The notes below the pieces were generated by a model, which saw only the letters and a list, made by a program, of their open reading frames with translations, did not search any database and was not told the DNA's origin. A stretch of DNA of 48,238 bases from positions 1 to 48,238 of the forward strand of contig DASUHM010000011.1 of assembly GCA_036273515.1 (NCBI GenBank), written 5' to 3'. Source of the DNA: Gaiellales bacterium (lineage in GTDB: Bacteria; Actinomycetota; Thermoleophilia; Gaiellales; JAICJC01). A program made the translations under genes and the position numbers. Within the stretch, counting starts at the first letter, position 1. Every line of letters starts with the position of its first letter. Below, in pieces: positions 5,163-12,765 of this stretch.

Positions 5163-8102
5163 ATGGAGACCTCCAACGCCCCTCGCAGCGGCGGGGGTAC
5201 CGACATGGCGATGTTCGCAACGGCCGAGACGCAGCCGCCGGACGTGAGCGCGGAGCAGGCGGCGGACATCGCGGTGCGCGTCTTCGGCGTCACGGGCGCG
5301 ATCACCGAGCTCGGCAGCCAGCAGGACCGCAACTTCCGCATCGACGCCGACGACGGCCGCTACGTCCTGAAGATCGCGAACCCGGCCGTGCCCGAGGTCT
5401 GGCTCGAGAGCCAGAACGCGGCGATGGAGCACCTCGCCCGCGCCGGCCTGCCCGTCCCCCGGCCGCAGCAGTCGCGCGGCGCGGCCACCCTCGAGCATGC
5501 CCGCGTCGGCGACCGCGACCTCGCCGTCCGCCTGCTCACGTTCCTCGACGGCACGCCGCTCTCGAGCTTCGGCTACCTGGCCCCGGCCGTCCGCGCCCGC
5601 ATGGGCGGCCTGGCCGCTTCGGCGTGCCGCGCGTTCGCCGACTTCGACGCGCCGGGGCTGCATCGCCGGCTGGAGTGGGATCTCCGCCACGGCGCGGCCG
5701 TCGTCGCCTCGTTCGCACCGCACGTGGCCGACCCGGTCCGGCGCGAGCGGGTCGTCGCGGTCACGGCCGCCGCCTGCGAGCGGCTGGCGCGGGTGCAGGC
5801 CGACCTGCGGATCGCACCGATCCACGGCGACGTGACCGGCGACAACGTGGTCGGCGCGATCGGGCCCGACCGGCGGGCGTGGCCGTGCGGCCTGATCGAC
5901 TTCGGCGACATGAGCCGCAGCTGGGTCGCCGCGGAGCTCGCGGTCACGTGCGCCGCGCTGCTCCACCAGGTCGGGGGCGATCCGCTCGGCTGGCTTCCCG
6001 CCGTCTCCGCGTTCGACGCGATCGTGCCGCTCGACGGGGCCGACGTCGAGGCGCTGTGGCCGCTCGTCGTCCTGCGCGGCGCGACCCTCGTCGCCGCCGA
6101 CGAGAAGCAGCTCGCCCTCGATCCGCGCAACGGCTATGTCGCGACGAACCGCGACCTCGACTGGGCGATCTTCGAGGCGGCGGCCGCGGTGCCGTGGGCG
6201 CTGGCGGAGGCGGCGATCCGCGACGCCGTCGCGCTGCCCGACCCGGCTCCAGCGCCCGTGCCCAAGTTCACACCGGTAGTCGCGGGGCTCGAGGCGGAGC
6301 AGGTCGGGATCGCCGACCTGTCGGCGACCAGCGAGGCGCTCGACGAGGGGCGGTGGCTCGAGCCCGGCGTCGAGGACGCGGTCCTCGCCGCCGCCGGCCG
6401 GGTTGCGCTCGCCCGCTACGGCGAGCACCGGCTCTCGCGGTCCGGGATCCACGGCGCCGACGAGCCCGCCACCTGCGCCCTGCACGCCGAGGTCGCCGTC
6501 GCCGCCGGCCGCGCCGTGACCGCGCCGGCCGAGGGCGCCGTCGTCGAGGCCGGGTCTGGCCGACTCGTCATCGAGTGCGACGCCGCGACCGTCCTGCTCG
6601 ACGGTGTCGACCCGTCGGTGCGGGCGGGCGATCAGGTCGCCGGGGGCGATCCCGTCGGCGCCGTCGCCGCGTCGGGCCGGCTCCGCGTGCAGCTCTGCGT
6701 CGTCCCAGACGCCGACCCGCCCGCCTTCGCGACACCGTCGGCGGCCGCGGCGTGGCGGCGGGTCTGTCCCGACCCTTCGCCGCTCCTCGGGCTCGACTGC
6801 ACCGCGCCGGACGTCGACGCCGCCCGGGTGTTCGCCCGCCGCGACCATGTGTTCGCGCGCGTCCAGCCGCACTACTACGCCGAGCCGCCCCAGATCGAGC
6901 GGGGCTGGCGCCACCACCTGATCGACACGACCGGGCGGGTCTACCTCGACATGGTGAACAACGTGAGCGTGGTTGGGCACGCCCACCCCGGCGTGGCCCG
7001 GGCGATCTCCCGCCAGGCCCGGTTGCTCAACACCAACTCGCGCTTCAACTACTCGGCGGTGGCCGACTTCTGCGAGCGGCTCGCCGGCCTCGCGCCCGAC
7101 GGCCTCGACACGGTGCTGCTCGTGAACAGCGGCACCGAGGCCACCGACCTCGCGCTGCGGCTGGCCTGGGCGCACACCGGGCGCCAGATCGTCGTCGCGA
7201 TGCGCGAGGCCTACCACGGCTGGTCGATGGCCGCCGACGCCATTTCGACGTCGGTCGCCGACAACCCGCGCGCGCTCGAGACGCGGCCGCCGTGGATCCG
7301 GCTGGTCGACTCGCCCAACCCGTACTCCGGCACCCACCGCGGCCCGGACAGCGCTCCGGCGTACGTCCGCGACGCGCTCGCCGTCATCGCAGGCCTGGCG
7401 GAGCGGGGCGAACGGCCGGCGGCGTTCATCTCCGAGACCGTCCACGGGAACGCGGGCGGCATCCTCCTGCCGCCCGGGTACCTGGAGGCGGTGTACGGGG
7501 CGGTGCGCGCCGCGGGCGGCGTCTGCATCGCCGACGAGATCCAGGTCGGCTACGGCCGGCTCGGCCACCACTTCTGGGGGTTCCTCGAGCAGGGCGTCGC
7601 GCCCGACGTCGTCACCATCGCCAAGGCGCTCGGCAACGGGCATCCGATGGGCGCCGTCATCACCCGCCGCGAGATCGCCGAGTCGTTCGCCGCCGAGGGC
7701 AGCTTCTTCTCCTCGACCGGCGGCAATCCCGTCAGCTGCCGGGCCGGCCTCGCCGTCATCGACGCCATCGAGTCCGAGGGCCTGCAGGAGAACGCGCGCG
7801 TCGTCGGCGAGCACCTGCTCGCCCGCCTGCGCGAGCTGGCCGGGCGGCACGAGCTGATCGGCGCCGTCCACGGCATCGGCCTCTACGCGAGCGTCGAGCT
7901 CGTCCGCAGCCGGGAGACGCGCGAGCCGGCGACCGAGGTGTGCGAGGCGATCTGCGAGCGCATGCGCGAGCGCGGCATCGTCGTCCAGCCGACCGGCGAC
8001 CACCTGAACATGCTGAAGGTGAAGCCGCCGCTCTGCATCACGCGCGAGAGCGCCGACTTCTTCGTCGACCAGCTCGACCTCGTCCTGCGCACCGGCTGGT
8101 GA
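5163..8102 (+). CDS. Fusion: APH-family kinase, inactive M23-like domain, class-III PLP aminotransferase/phospho-lyase-like
   Basis: This 979-residue protein has three parts. Residues ~15-350 are an aminoglycoside-phosphotransferase-like kinase with catalytic loop HGDVTGDN (His221, Asp223, Asn228) and a following IDFGD. Residues ~410-540 resemble an M23/LytM beta-barrel (VTAPAEGAVVEAG), but HxxxD reads HAEVA and HxH is missing, so no zinc site. Residues ~555-979 are a class-III aminotransferase with NSGTEATD, DEIQVGYGRLG and the PLP lysine Lys821 (TIAKALGNG). The closest known relatives of the C-terminal part are ethanolamine-phosphate and 5-phosphohydroxylysine phospho-lyases, whose partner kinase is APH-like. 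A kinase-then-phospho-lyase on an amino alcohol or hydroxylated amino acid is therefore a good guess. An ordinary transaminase remains possible. Substrate unknown. Confidence 0.88.
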   Translation: METSNAPRSGGGTDMAMFATAETQPPDVSAEQAADIAVRVFGVTGAITELGSQQDRNFRIDADDGRYVLKIANPAVPEVWLESQNAAMEHLARAGLPVPRPQQSRGAATLEHARVGDRDLAVRLLTFLDGTPLSSFGYLAPAVRARMGGLAASACRAFADFDAPGLHRRLEWDLRHGAAVVASFAPHVADPVRRERVVAVTAAACERLARVQADLRIAPIHGDVTGDNVVGAIGPDRRAWPCGLIDFGDMSRSWVAAELAVTCAALLHQVGGDPLGWLPAVSAFDAIVPLDGADVEALWPLVVLRGATLVAADEKQLALDPRNGYVATNRDLDWAIFEAAAAVPWALAEAAIRDAVALPDPAPAPVPKFTPVVAGLEAEQVGIADLSATSEALDEGRWLEPGVEDAVLAAAGRVALARYGEHRLSRSGIHGADEPATCALHAEVAVAAGRAVTAPAEGAVVEAGSGRLVIECDAATVLLDGVDPSVRAGDQVAGGDPVGAVAASGRLRVQLCVVPDADPPAFATPSAAAAWRRVCPDPSPLLGLDCTAPDVDAARVFARRDHVFARVQPHYYAEPPQIERGWRHHLIDTTGRVYLDMVNNVSVVGHAHPGVARAISRQARLLNTNSRFNYSAVADFCERLAGLAPDGLDTVLLVNSGTEATDLALRLAWAHTGRQIVVAMREAYHGWSMAADAISTSVADNPRALETRPPWIRLVDSPNPYSGTHRGPDSAPAYVRDALAVIAGLAERGERPAAFISETVHGNAGGILLPPGYLEAVYGAVRAAGGVCIADEIQVGYGRLGHHFWGFLEQGVAPDVVTIAKALGNGHPMGAVITRREIAESFAAEGSFFSSTGGNPVSCRAGLAVIDAIESEGLQENARVVGEHLLARLRELAGRHELIGAVHGIGLYASVELVRSRETREPATEVCEAICERMRERGIVVQPTGDHLNMLKVKPPLCITRESADFFVDQLDLVLRTGW

Positions 8103-8111
8103 GGCGGGGCG

Positions 8112-8921
8112 CTACGCGCGCCGGCCGGATGCCACCAGGCTGATGCCGGGGATGTCGAGCCCGTCGGCCGTCGCGTATGGGGCGATCGCCTCTCCGCCCT
8201 TGGCGATGAGCGTCTGGCGGGCGAACTCGGGAAGGGCCGCGAGGCGCGTTGCCGTCGGCCCCGCCAGCGCGGCGCTGCGCTCCCACCACTCGGAGACGGT
8301 GGCCGCGCGGTAGGGCGTCGGCACCTCGTCGACGACGACGTCGGCGAGCCCGGCGCCGGCCAGGATCCCCTCCAACCGGCCGGCGTCGTCGAGCGAGAAC
8401 GGGCCGGGAATGCCCGGAGGCGGCACCGGCGCGCCGCTCGCCGCCGTGAGCGTGTCGAAGATGACGCCGAGCCACGGGTTGCGCGCCCGCGGCCCCCACA
8501 CGCTGAGCGCGAACCGGCCGCCCGGCCGCAGCACGCGCAGGATCTCCCGCGCCGCCGCGGCCGGGTCGGGCACGAGCATCAGCCCCTCGCGGCAGAGGAC
8601 GACGTCGAACGACGCTTCGGCGACGGCGATCCGCTCGAGGTCGAGCACCTCCGCGCGGACGTTCGCCAGCTTGCGGGCTGCCGCCCGCCCGGCGGCGACG
8701 GCCGTCATCCGGGGCGAGACGTCCGAGACGACGACCTCGCCTTCGGCCCCGACCAGGCGGGCGGCGGCGAGGCCGACGCTGCCCGGCCCGGCAGCGAGCT
8801 CGAGCACCCGCTCGCCCCGCACCGGGTCGGTCCGGTCGAGCAGCGCCGTCGTTACCTCGAGGCCGCGCGCGTCGACGAAGTCGGCGTTCGCGCCCCACGC
8901 AGGCGCGACGCCGTCCCACAT
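8112..8921 (-). CDS. Class I SAM-dependent methyltransferase (UbiE-like)
   Basis: This is a 269-residue cytosolic methyltransferase. The AdoMet-binding motif I is VLELAAGPGSVGLAAA; an acidic loop (VVVSDVSPRM), DVVLCREGLMLVPDP and the motif III-like ILRVLRPGGRFALSVWG follow, as in the Methyltransf_11/UbiE group. The C-terminal 80 residues probably shape the substrate pocket. The acceptor cannot be predicted. The ATG at 8921 was chosen because the frame further upstream reads backwards through the divergent tetR remnant. The gene converges on the fusion gene with a 9-nt gap. Confidence 0.85.
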   Translation of the reverse strand: MWDGVAPAWGANADFVDARGLEVTTALLDRTDPVRGERVLELAAGPGSVGLAAARLVGAEGEVVVSDVSPRMTAVAAGRAAARKLANVRAEVLDLERIAVAEASFDVVLCREGLMLVPDPAAAAREILRVLRPGGRFALSVWGPRARNPWLGVIFDTLTAASGAPVPPPGIPGPFSLDDAGRLEGILAGAGLADVVVDEVPTPYRAATVSEWWERSAALAGPTATRLAALPEFARQTLIAKGGEAIAPYATADGLDIPGISLVASGRRA

Positions 8922-8930
8922 CGCGAGCCT

Positions 8931-9537
8931 GTCAATCCCACCCGTCGCTACGAGTCGCCCAGGCGCCGCCAGCAGGCCGCCGCGACCCGTGCGCAGATCC
9001 TCGATGCGGCCGAGCGGCGCTTCGTCCGCGACGGCTATCCGGGCACGTCGATGGGTGCCATCGCCGCCGAGGCGGGCGTCGCGCTCAAGACCGTCTACGT
9101 CGCCTTCGAGACGAAGAGCGGCGTCCTGCGCACGCTCTGGCACCTGCGCTTGCGCGGCGACGAGGCCGACCTGCCTGTGGCCGCGCGCGACTGGTACCGC
9201 GAGGTACTCGAGGAGCCCGACCCAGAGCGGGTGCTGCGCCTGAACGCGCGCAACTCGCGGCGGGTGAAGGAGCGGGCGGCGACGCTCCTGCGCGTCATCC
9301 GTGATGCCGCTCCTGCCGATCCCGACATCGCCGAGCTGTGGGAGCGCATCCAGGCTGAGTTCCACCGGAACCAGCGGGCGGTCGTCAGGCGGGTGCACGC
9401 GCTGGGCGCGCTCCGGCCCGGTCAACCACCCCGACGTGTGGCACCTGCTGGTCGGGGCGCGGGGGTGGTCGGCAAGCCGCTACGAGCGCTGGTTCGCCGA
9501 CGCCGCCTGCTCGGAGCTGCTCGCGCCGAGGTCGTGA
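8931..9537 (+). pseudogene. Decayed TetR-family regulator
   Basis: Translation from about 8940 gives a clear TetR N-terminus (TRAQILDAAERRFVRDGYPG, then an HTH ending LKTVYVAFETKSGVL) and continues to VHALGALRPG near 9420. Two defects are visible. There is no in-frame ATG, GTG or TTG upstream of the helix-turn-helix; the first ATG is 9051, inside it. The reading frame shifts by one at about 9415-9425, where the C-terminal block (NHPDVWHLLVGARGWSASRY) continues in another frame to the TGA at 9535-9537. About a dozen residues that relatives usually have at this joint appear to be missing. The 3' end overlaps the convergent DMT gene by 58 bp. An assembly error is the alternative explanation. Confidence 0.7.
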
Positions 9538-10382
9538 ACCTCCTCCACGACGGAGGCGAAGCCGCGAGCGCGCCCGAGCACGACGGCGCCGCCGGCGACC
9601 GCGGCGATGGCGGCTGCCAGGCCGAGCCGGCGTCCGGCCGACGCCGGCCAGGTCTCGCCGAAGAGGGCCGGCGCGAGCGCCACCGGAATGAGCGTCTGTG
9701 TCGCCAGCACGAGCGGCGCGACCGTCGCCGGGCCGGCGGTCCGCAGCGCGCTCAGCTCGTCGATGCCCCCGGTGGCGGACGCGAGCGCCGTGGCCACGAG
9801 GAACGCGGCGGCCGTGACGGGAGCGCCGGTGCCGGCGTCGGTGAGGAGCTTGGTCGTGATCGCCGAGAGCGCGAACGCGGCGCCGGCCGCCATCGGCAGC
9901 AGCCGCGCGACCCAGACCGACCGCCGGCGCACGAGCGGCGCGGCTCCGGCAATCGCCAGCACAACGATGACCGCCGCCAGCGGCCGTGCGTCGGCGTGCC
10001 CCGCACTTCGAGCCGGGGAGAGCGCCGCGACGCCGCCGATGCCGGCGGCGAGCACGCACGCGGCCGCCGTCTCGCGCCGGCCGAGCCGCTCGTCCGTCAT
10101 CGCCCAGGCCAGCACGACCACCGCGACGACGGTGAACGCGAGCGCCGGCTGCACCACGGTCACGGGCGCGAGCAGGAGCGCCGCCACCTGGAGGCTCCAG
10201 CCGACCAGCGTCACGAACGCGCCGACGAGCCAGCGCGGCGAGCGCGCCAGCCGCACCAGCAGCCGCACCCGCAGGGCGTCGGCGGCCGGCGCCGCGGCCG
10301 CGATCTCGGCCTGCAGCACGGTCCCGAGCCCGAACATCGTCGCCGCGGCGACCGCGAGAGCCGTGCCGGCCAGGGTGTCCAC
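9480..10382 (-). CDS. DMT-superfamily (EamA/NIPA-like) membrane transporter
   Basis: This encodes a 300-residue integral membrane protein with about nine or ten hydrophobic helices, arranged as two repeats of a drug/metabolite transporter. Recognisable segments are FGLGTVLQAEIAA near the N-terminus, LVGWSLQVAALLLAPVTVVQ and the second-half LVLATQTLIPVALAPALFGE. Substrate unknown; relatives carry metabolites, quaternary amines or cations. The GTG at 10382 was chosen because TAGCGT lies 7 nt upstream (leaderless); an in-frame GTG at 10391 is also possible. It is divergent from the MBL hydrolase. Its 3' end runs 58 bp into the tetR remnant. Confidence 0.8.
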   Translation of the reverse strand: MDTLAGTALAVAAATMFGLGTVLQAEIAAAAPAADALRVRLLVRLARSPRWLVGAFVTLVGWSLQVAALLLAPVTVVQPALAFTVVAVVVLAWAMTDERLGRRETAAACVLAAGIGGVAALSPARSAGHADARPLAAVIVVLAIAGAAPLVRRRSVWVARLLPMAAGAAFALSAITTKLLTDAGTGAPVTAAAFLVATALASATGGIDELSALRTAGPATVAPLVLATQTLIPVALAPALFGETWPASAGRRLGLAAAIAAVAGGAVVLGRARGFASVVEEVHDLGASSSEQAASANQRS

Positions 10383-10389
10383 GGCCCGC

Positions 10390-10395
10390 ACGCTA
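10390..10395 (-). promoter_or_regulatory. -10 element, leaderless start of the DMT transporter
   Basis: On the minus strand TAGCGT lies 7 nt before the GTG at 10382. GGGGAG just upstream of it could alternatively serve the GTG at 10391. Confidence 0.5.
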
Positions 10396-10421
10396 CTCCC
10401 CGGCCTCCACCCGGGCTCGTG

Positions 10422-10427
10422 TACCCT
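10422..10427 (+). promoter_or_regulatory. -10 element, leaderless start of the MBL hydrolase
   Basis: TACCCT lies 9 nt before the GTG at 10437; no Shine-Dalgarno sequence is present. It sits back to back with the DMT promoter, 27 nt away. Confidence 0.55.
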
Positions 10428-10436
10428 CGGGCGGCC

Positions 10437-11315
10437 GTGGACACGTCCAACCTGCGCACCTTCGAGCTGACCGACACGCTGCTCGGCTTCTACGACGGGC
10501 GCATGTCCGGCCCCGAGCTCGGCCCGGACGCGACCTGGGTCGAGGACGGCGCGCTCTCCCTCGGCACCTGCAGCTTCGCCGTCGTCGACGGCGCCGACGC
10601 GCTGGTCTACGACACCCACGTCTCCGTGCCGCACGCCCGCGCGATCCGGGACGAGGTCGAGCGCCGCGGGGCGAGCCGGATCACCGTCGTCCTCAGCCAC
10701 TGGCACCTCGACCACATCGCCGGCACCGAGGCGTTTGCGGACTGCGAGGTGATCGCAAACGCCCTCACCGCCGAGCTCATGACCGAGCACCGGGCCGAGA
10801 TCGAGGAAGGGCGCAAGTCCGGCCCGCCGGCGATCTCGCCGCTCATCCTGCCGACGCGGGCGTTCTCGGGCGCGCTGCATCTCGATGTCGGCAGCGTCGG
10901 CGTCGACCTGCTCGAGTTCGACATCCACAGCCGCGACGCGACCGTCCTCCACATCCCGGCCGAGAGCATCCTGCTCGCCGGCGACACGCTCGAGGACACG
11001 GTCACCTACGTGTCCGAGCCGGACGGGCTCACCCGCCACCTGGAGGAGCTCGAGCGCCTGCGCGCGCTCGGCGCGGCCCGGATCTATCCGAACCACGGCA
11101 GCGTCGAGCGGATCACCGCAGGCGGCTACGACGAGGGACTGATCCTGGCGACCGAGCGTTACGTCGAGGATCTGCTGCGTCACGCCCGCGACCCGCGGCC
11201 GGAGGACGCCGACCTGCGCGCGTTCGTGGCCGGCTCCCTCGACGCGGGCTGGATCGACTACTTCGCGCCGTACCAGCGCGTCCACGAGAGCAACCTCGAC
11301 AGCGTGACGAGCTAG
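10437..11315 (+). CDS. Metallo-beta-lactamase-fold hydrolase
   Basis: This is a 292-residue soluble hydrolase. The binuclear metal site HxHxDH is intact (LSHWHLDH: His88, His90, Asp92, His93). Later ligands are also visible: His in DATVLHIPAE, Asp in LLAGDTLED, His in IYPNHGSVE. The N-terminal beta region and the C-terminal helices fit the general MBL family. No motif points to a beta-lactamase, glyoxalase or RNase Z in particular, and the substrate is unknown. GTG 10437 is the only start compatible with the nearby -10. Its TAG stop shares CTAG (11312-11315) with the convergent MocR gene. Confidence 0.88.
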   Translation: MDTSNLRTFELTDTLLGFYDGRMSGPELGPDATWVEDGALSLGTCSFAVVDGADALVYDTHVSVPHARAIRDEVERRGASRITVVLSHWHLDHIAGTEAFADCEVIANALTAELMTEHRAEIEEGRKSGPPAISPLILPTRAFSGALHLDVGSVGVDLLEFDIHSRDATVLHIPAESILLAGDTLEDTVTYVSEPDGLTRHLEELERLRALGAARIYPNHGSVERITAGGYDEGLILATERYVEDLLRHARDPRPEDADLRAFVAGSLDAGWIDYFAPYQRVHESNLDSVTS

Positions 11316-12712
11316 GCCCGGGCGGCCGCCACGGCCTCGCGCAGGGCCGTGACCCCGGCCCGGATCGTCGGCTCCGGCTGGGTCGCATACCCGAGCAGGA
11401 GCAGCGGCCGGTGGCCCGGCGCGACGCGATACCGGGCCACGGTGCCGAGCGCGATCCGGCGCGCCCCGGCCTCCGCCAGGATGCGCTCCTCGTCGTCGCT
11501 CCCGGGCAGGCGGACGGTGGCGTGCAGGCCGGCGGCGATGCCCTCGACGGTCGCCTCGGGCAGCTCGGCGGCGAGCGCCTCGACGAGCGCGTCGCGGCGT
11601 CTGCGGTAGCGGGCGCGCATCCGCCGCAGGTGGCGGTCGAGCTCGCCGCGGGCGAGGAAGCCGGCGAACGCGTGCTGGTCGACGCGGGAGCTGCCCATGT
11701 CGGCGAGGTGCTTCTCGTAGGTCACGGGCTCGAGGATCGCCGGCGGCAGCACGAGCCATCCCAGCCGCAGCGCCGGGGCGAGCGTCTTCGATACCGACCC
11801 CGCGTAGATCACCCGCTCGGGCGCGAGCCCCTGGAGCGCGCCGACCGCGGCCCGGTCGTAGCGGTACTCGGCGTCGTAGTCGTCCTCGATCGCGAGCGCG
11901 TTCGCCTCACGCAGCCAGGCCAGCAGGGCCGTGCGCCGCTCCGCGCTCAGCACGACCCCGGTCGGGAATTGGTGGGCCGGCGTCACGATCACCGCGTCCG
12001 CCCCGGATCGGGCCAGCTCCTCGACCCGGATGCCCTCGGCGTCCACCGGGATCGCGGCGATGTCGAGCCCGGCCCGCTGCGCAGTCAGCCGCCGCTCGTC
12101 GTCGCTCGGGTCCTCGAAGGCGATCCGCCGCGCCCCGGCGGCCGCCAGCGAGCGGCAGATCAGGTCGTGGGCCTGCGAGTAGCCGCACGTGACGAGCACG
12201 CGCTCGGGCGCCGAGACGACGCCGCGGACGCGGCCGAGGTAATCCGAGAGGCCTGCACGCAGGACCTCGACGCCGCGGGGGTCGCCGTAGCCGAGCTCGG
12301 CGTCGGTCATGGTCGCGAGCGCGCCTCGCAGCGCCCGCAGCCAGCCGGCCCGGGGGAAGGACGACACGTCAGGATGGCTGGGGCGGAAGTCGTAGCGGGG
12401 CGGGGAAGGGGCGGGCGCTGTCGCCGGCTCGGCCTGCTCGCCCGCGGGGGCGGCCGCGACCTGCGGCCGGGCGCCCCGGCGCAGCGTCAGGTAGCCCTCG
12501 GCCGCGAGCTGGGCGTACGCGTCGACGACGACGCGGCGGGAGATGCCGAGCTGGCGGGCGAGATCGCGCGTCGACGGCACCTGCGCGGCGGTGTGCAGCG
12601 CCCCTGCGCGGATGGCGCGGCGGAGCTGGTCCTCGATCTGCGCGCCCAGCGTCGCCGGGCCGTGGCGGTCGACGGAGACGAGGAGCTCGATCGGCTGACT
12701 GGTATCGTCCAT
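11312..12712 (-). CDS. MocR/PdxR-family regulator (GntR HTH fused to class-I aminotransferase domain)
   Basis: This 466-residue regulator has a GntR winged helix at about 20-80 (LRRAIRAGAL, PSTRDLARQLGISRR) and a fold-type I aminotransferase-like domain at about 108-466. The PLP-binding lysine is Lys309 (AGSVSKTLAPAL) and the cofactor Asp lies in AIEDDYDAEY. Such proteins sense PLP or amino-acid adducts and activate or repress neighbours. Known targets include pdxST, GABA/taurine genes and transporters. No pdx gene is present; the only divergent partner is an MFS exporter. The -10 of this gene (CACTTT, 12725-12720) overlaps an AAAGTGG box, which suggests autorepression. Confidence 0.92.
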   Translation of the reverse strand: MDDTSQPIELLVSVDRHGPATLGAQIEDQLRRAIRAGALHTAAQVPSTRDLARQLGISRRVVVDAYAQLAAEGYLTLRRGARPQVAAAPAGEQAEPATAPAPSPPRYDFRPSHPDVSSFPRAGWLRALRGALATMTDAELGYGDPRGVEVLRAGLSDYLGRVRGVVSAPERVLVTCGYSQAHDLICRSLAAAGARRIAFEDPSDDERRLTAQRAGLDIAAIPVDAEGIRVEELARSGADAVIVTPAHQFPTGVVLSAERRTALLAWLREANALAIEDDYDAEYRYDRAAVGALQGLAPERVIYAGSVSKTLAPALRLGWLVLPPAILEPVTYEKHLADMGSSRVDQHAFAGFLARGELDRHLRRMRARYRRRRDALVEALAAELPEATVEGIAAGLHATVRLPGSDDEERILAEAGARRIALGTVARYRVAPGHRPLLLLGYATQPEPTIRAGVTALREAVAAARA

Positions 12713-12719
12713 GGCTCAA

Positions 12720-12744
12720 AAAGTGGATCTGGTGTGTGTACCAG
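12720..12744. promoter_or_regulatory. Candidate MocR/PdxR operator in the divergent promoter region
   Basis: AAAGTGGATCTG (12720-12731) closely resembles the corynebacterial PdxR box AAAGTGGW(T)CTA. It overlaps the inverted repeat CTGGT-N6-ACCAG (12729-12744). Read on the minus strand, the AAAGTG part is the CACTTT -10 of the regulator, 7 nt from its ATG. The MFS -10 lies 8 nt beyond the other end. Confidence 0.55.
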
Positions 12745-12752
12745 TCGCAGTC

Positions 12753-12758
12753 TACCTT
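12753..12758 (+). promoter_or_regulatory. -10 element, leaderless start of the MFS exporter
   Basis: TACCTT lies 7 nt before the ATG at 12766, with no Shine-Dalgarno sequence. The candidate MocR operator would occupy its -35 region. Confidence 0.6.
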
Positions 12759-12765
12759 GTGACGC

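Noticed and set aside
4224-8003. 1259-codon open frame on the minus strand opposite the chemoreceptor and fusion genes
   Set aside because: Long antisense frames are normal in very GC-rich coding DNA. The translation is low-complexity (Arg/Gly/Ala/Asp), without motifs, while the plus strand encodes intact families.
8410-9243. 277-codon plus-strand frame over the methyltransferase and tetR remnant
   Set aside because: It has no family resemblance and is antisense to the methyltransferase and out of frame with the TetR homology.
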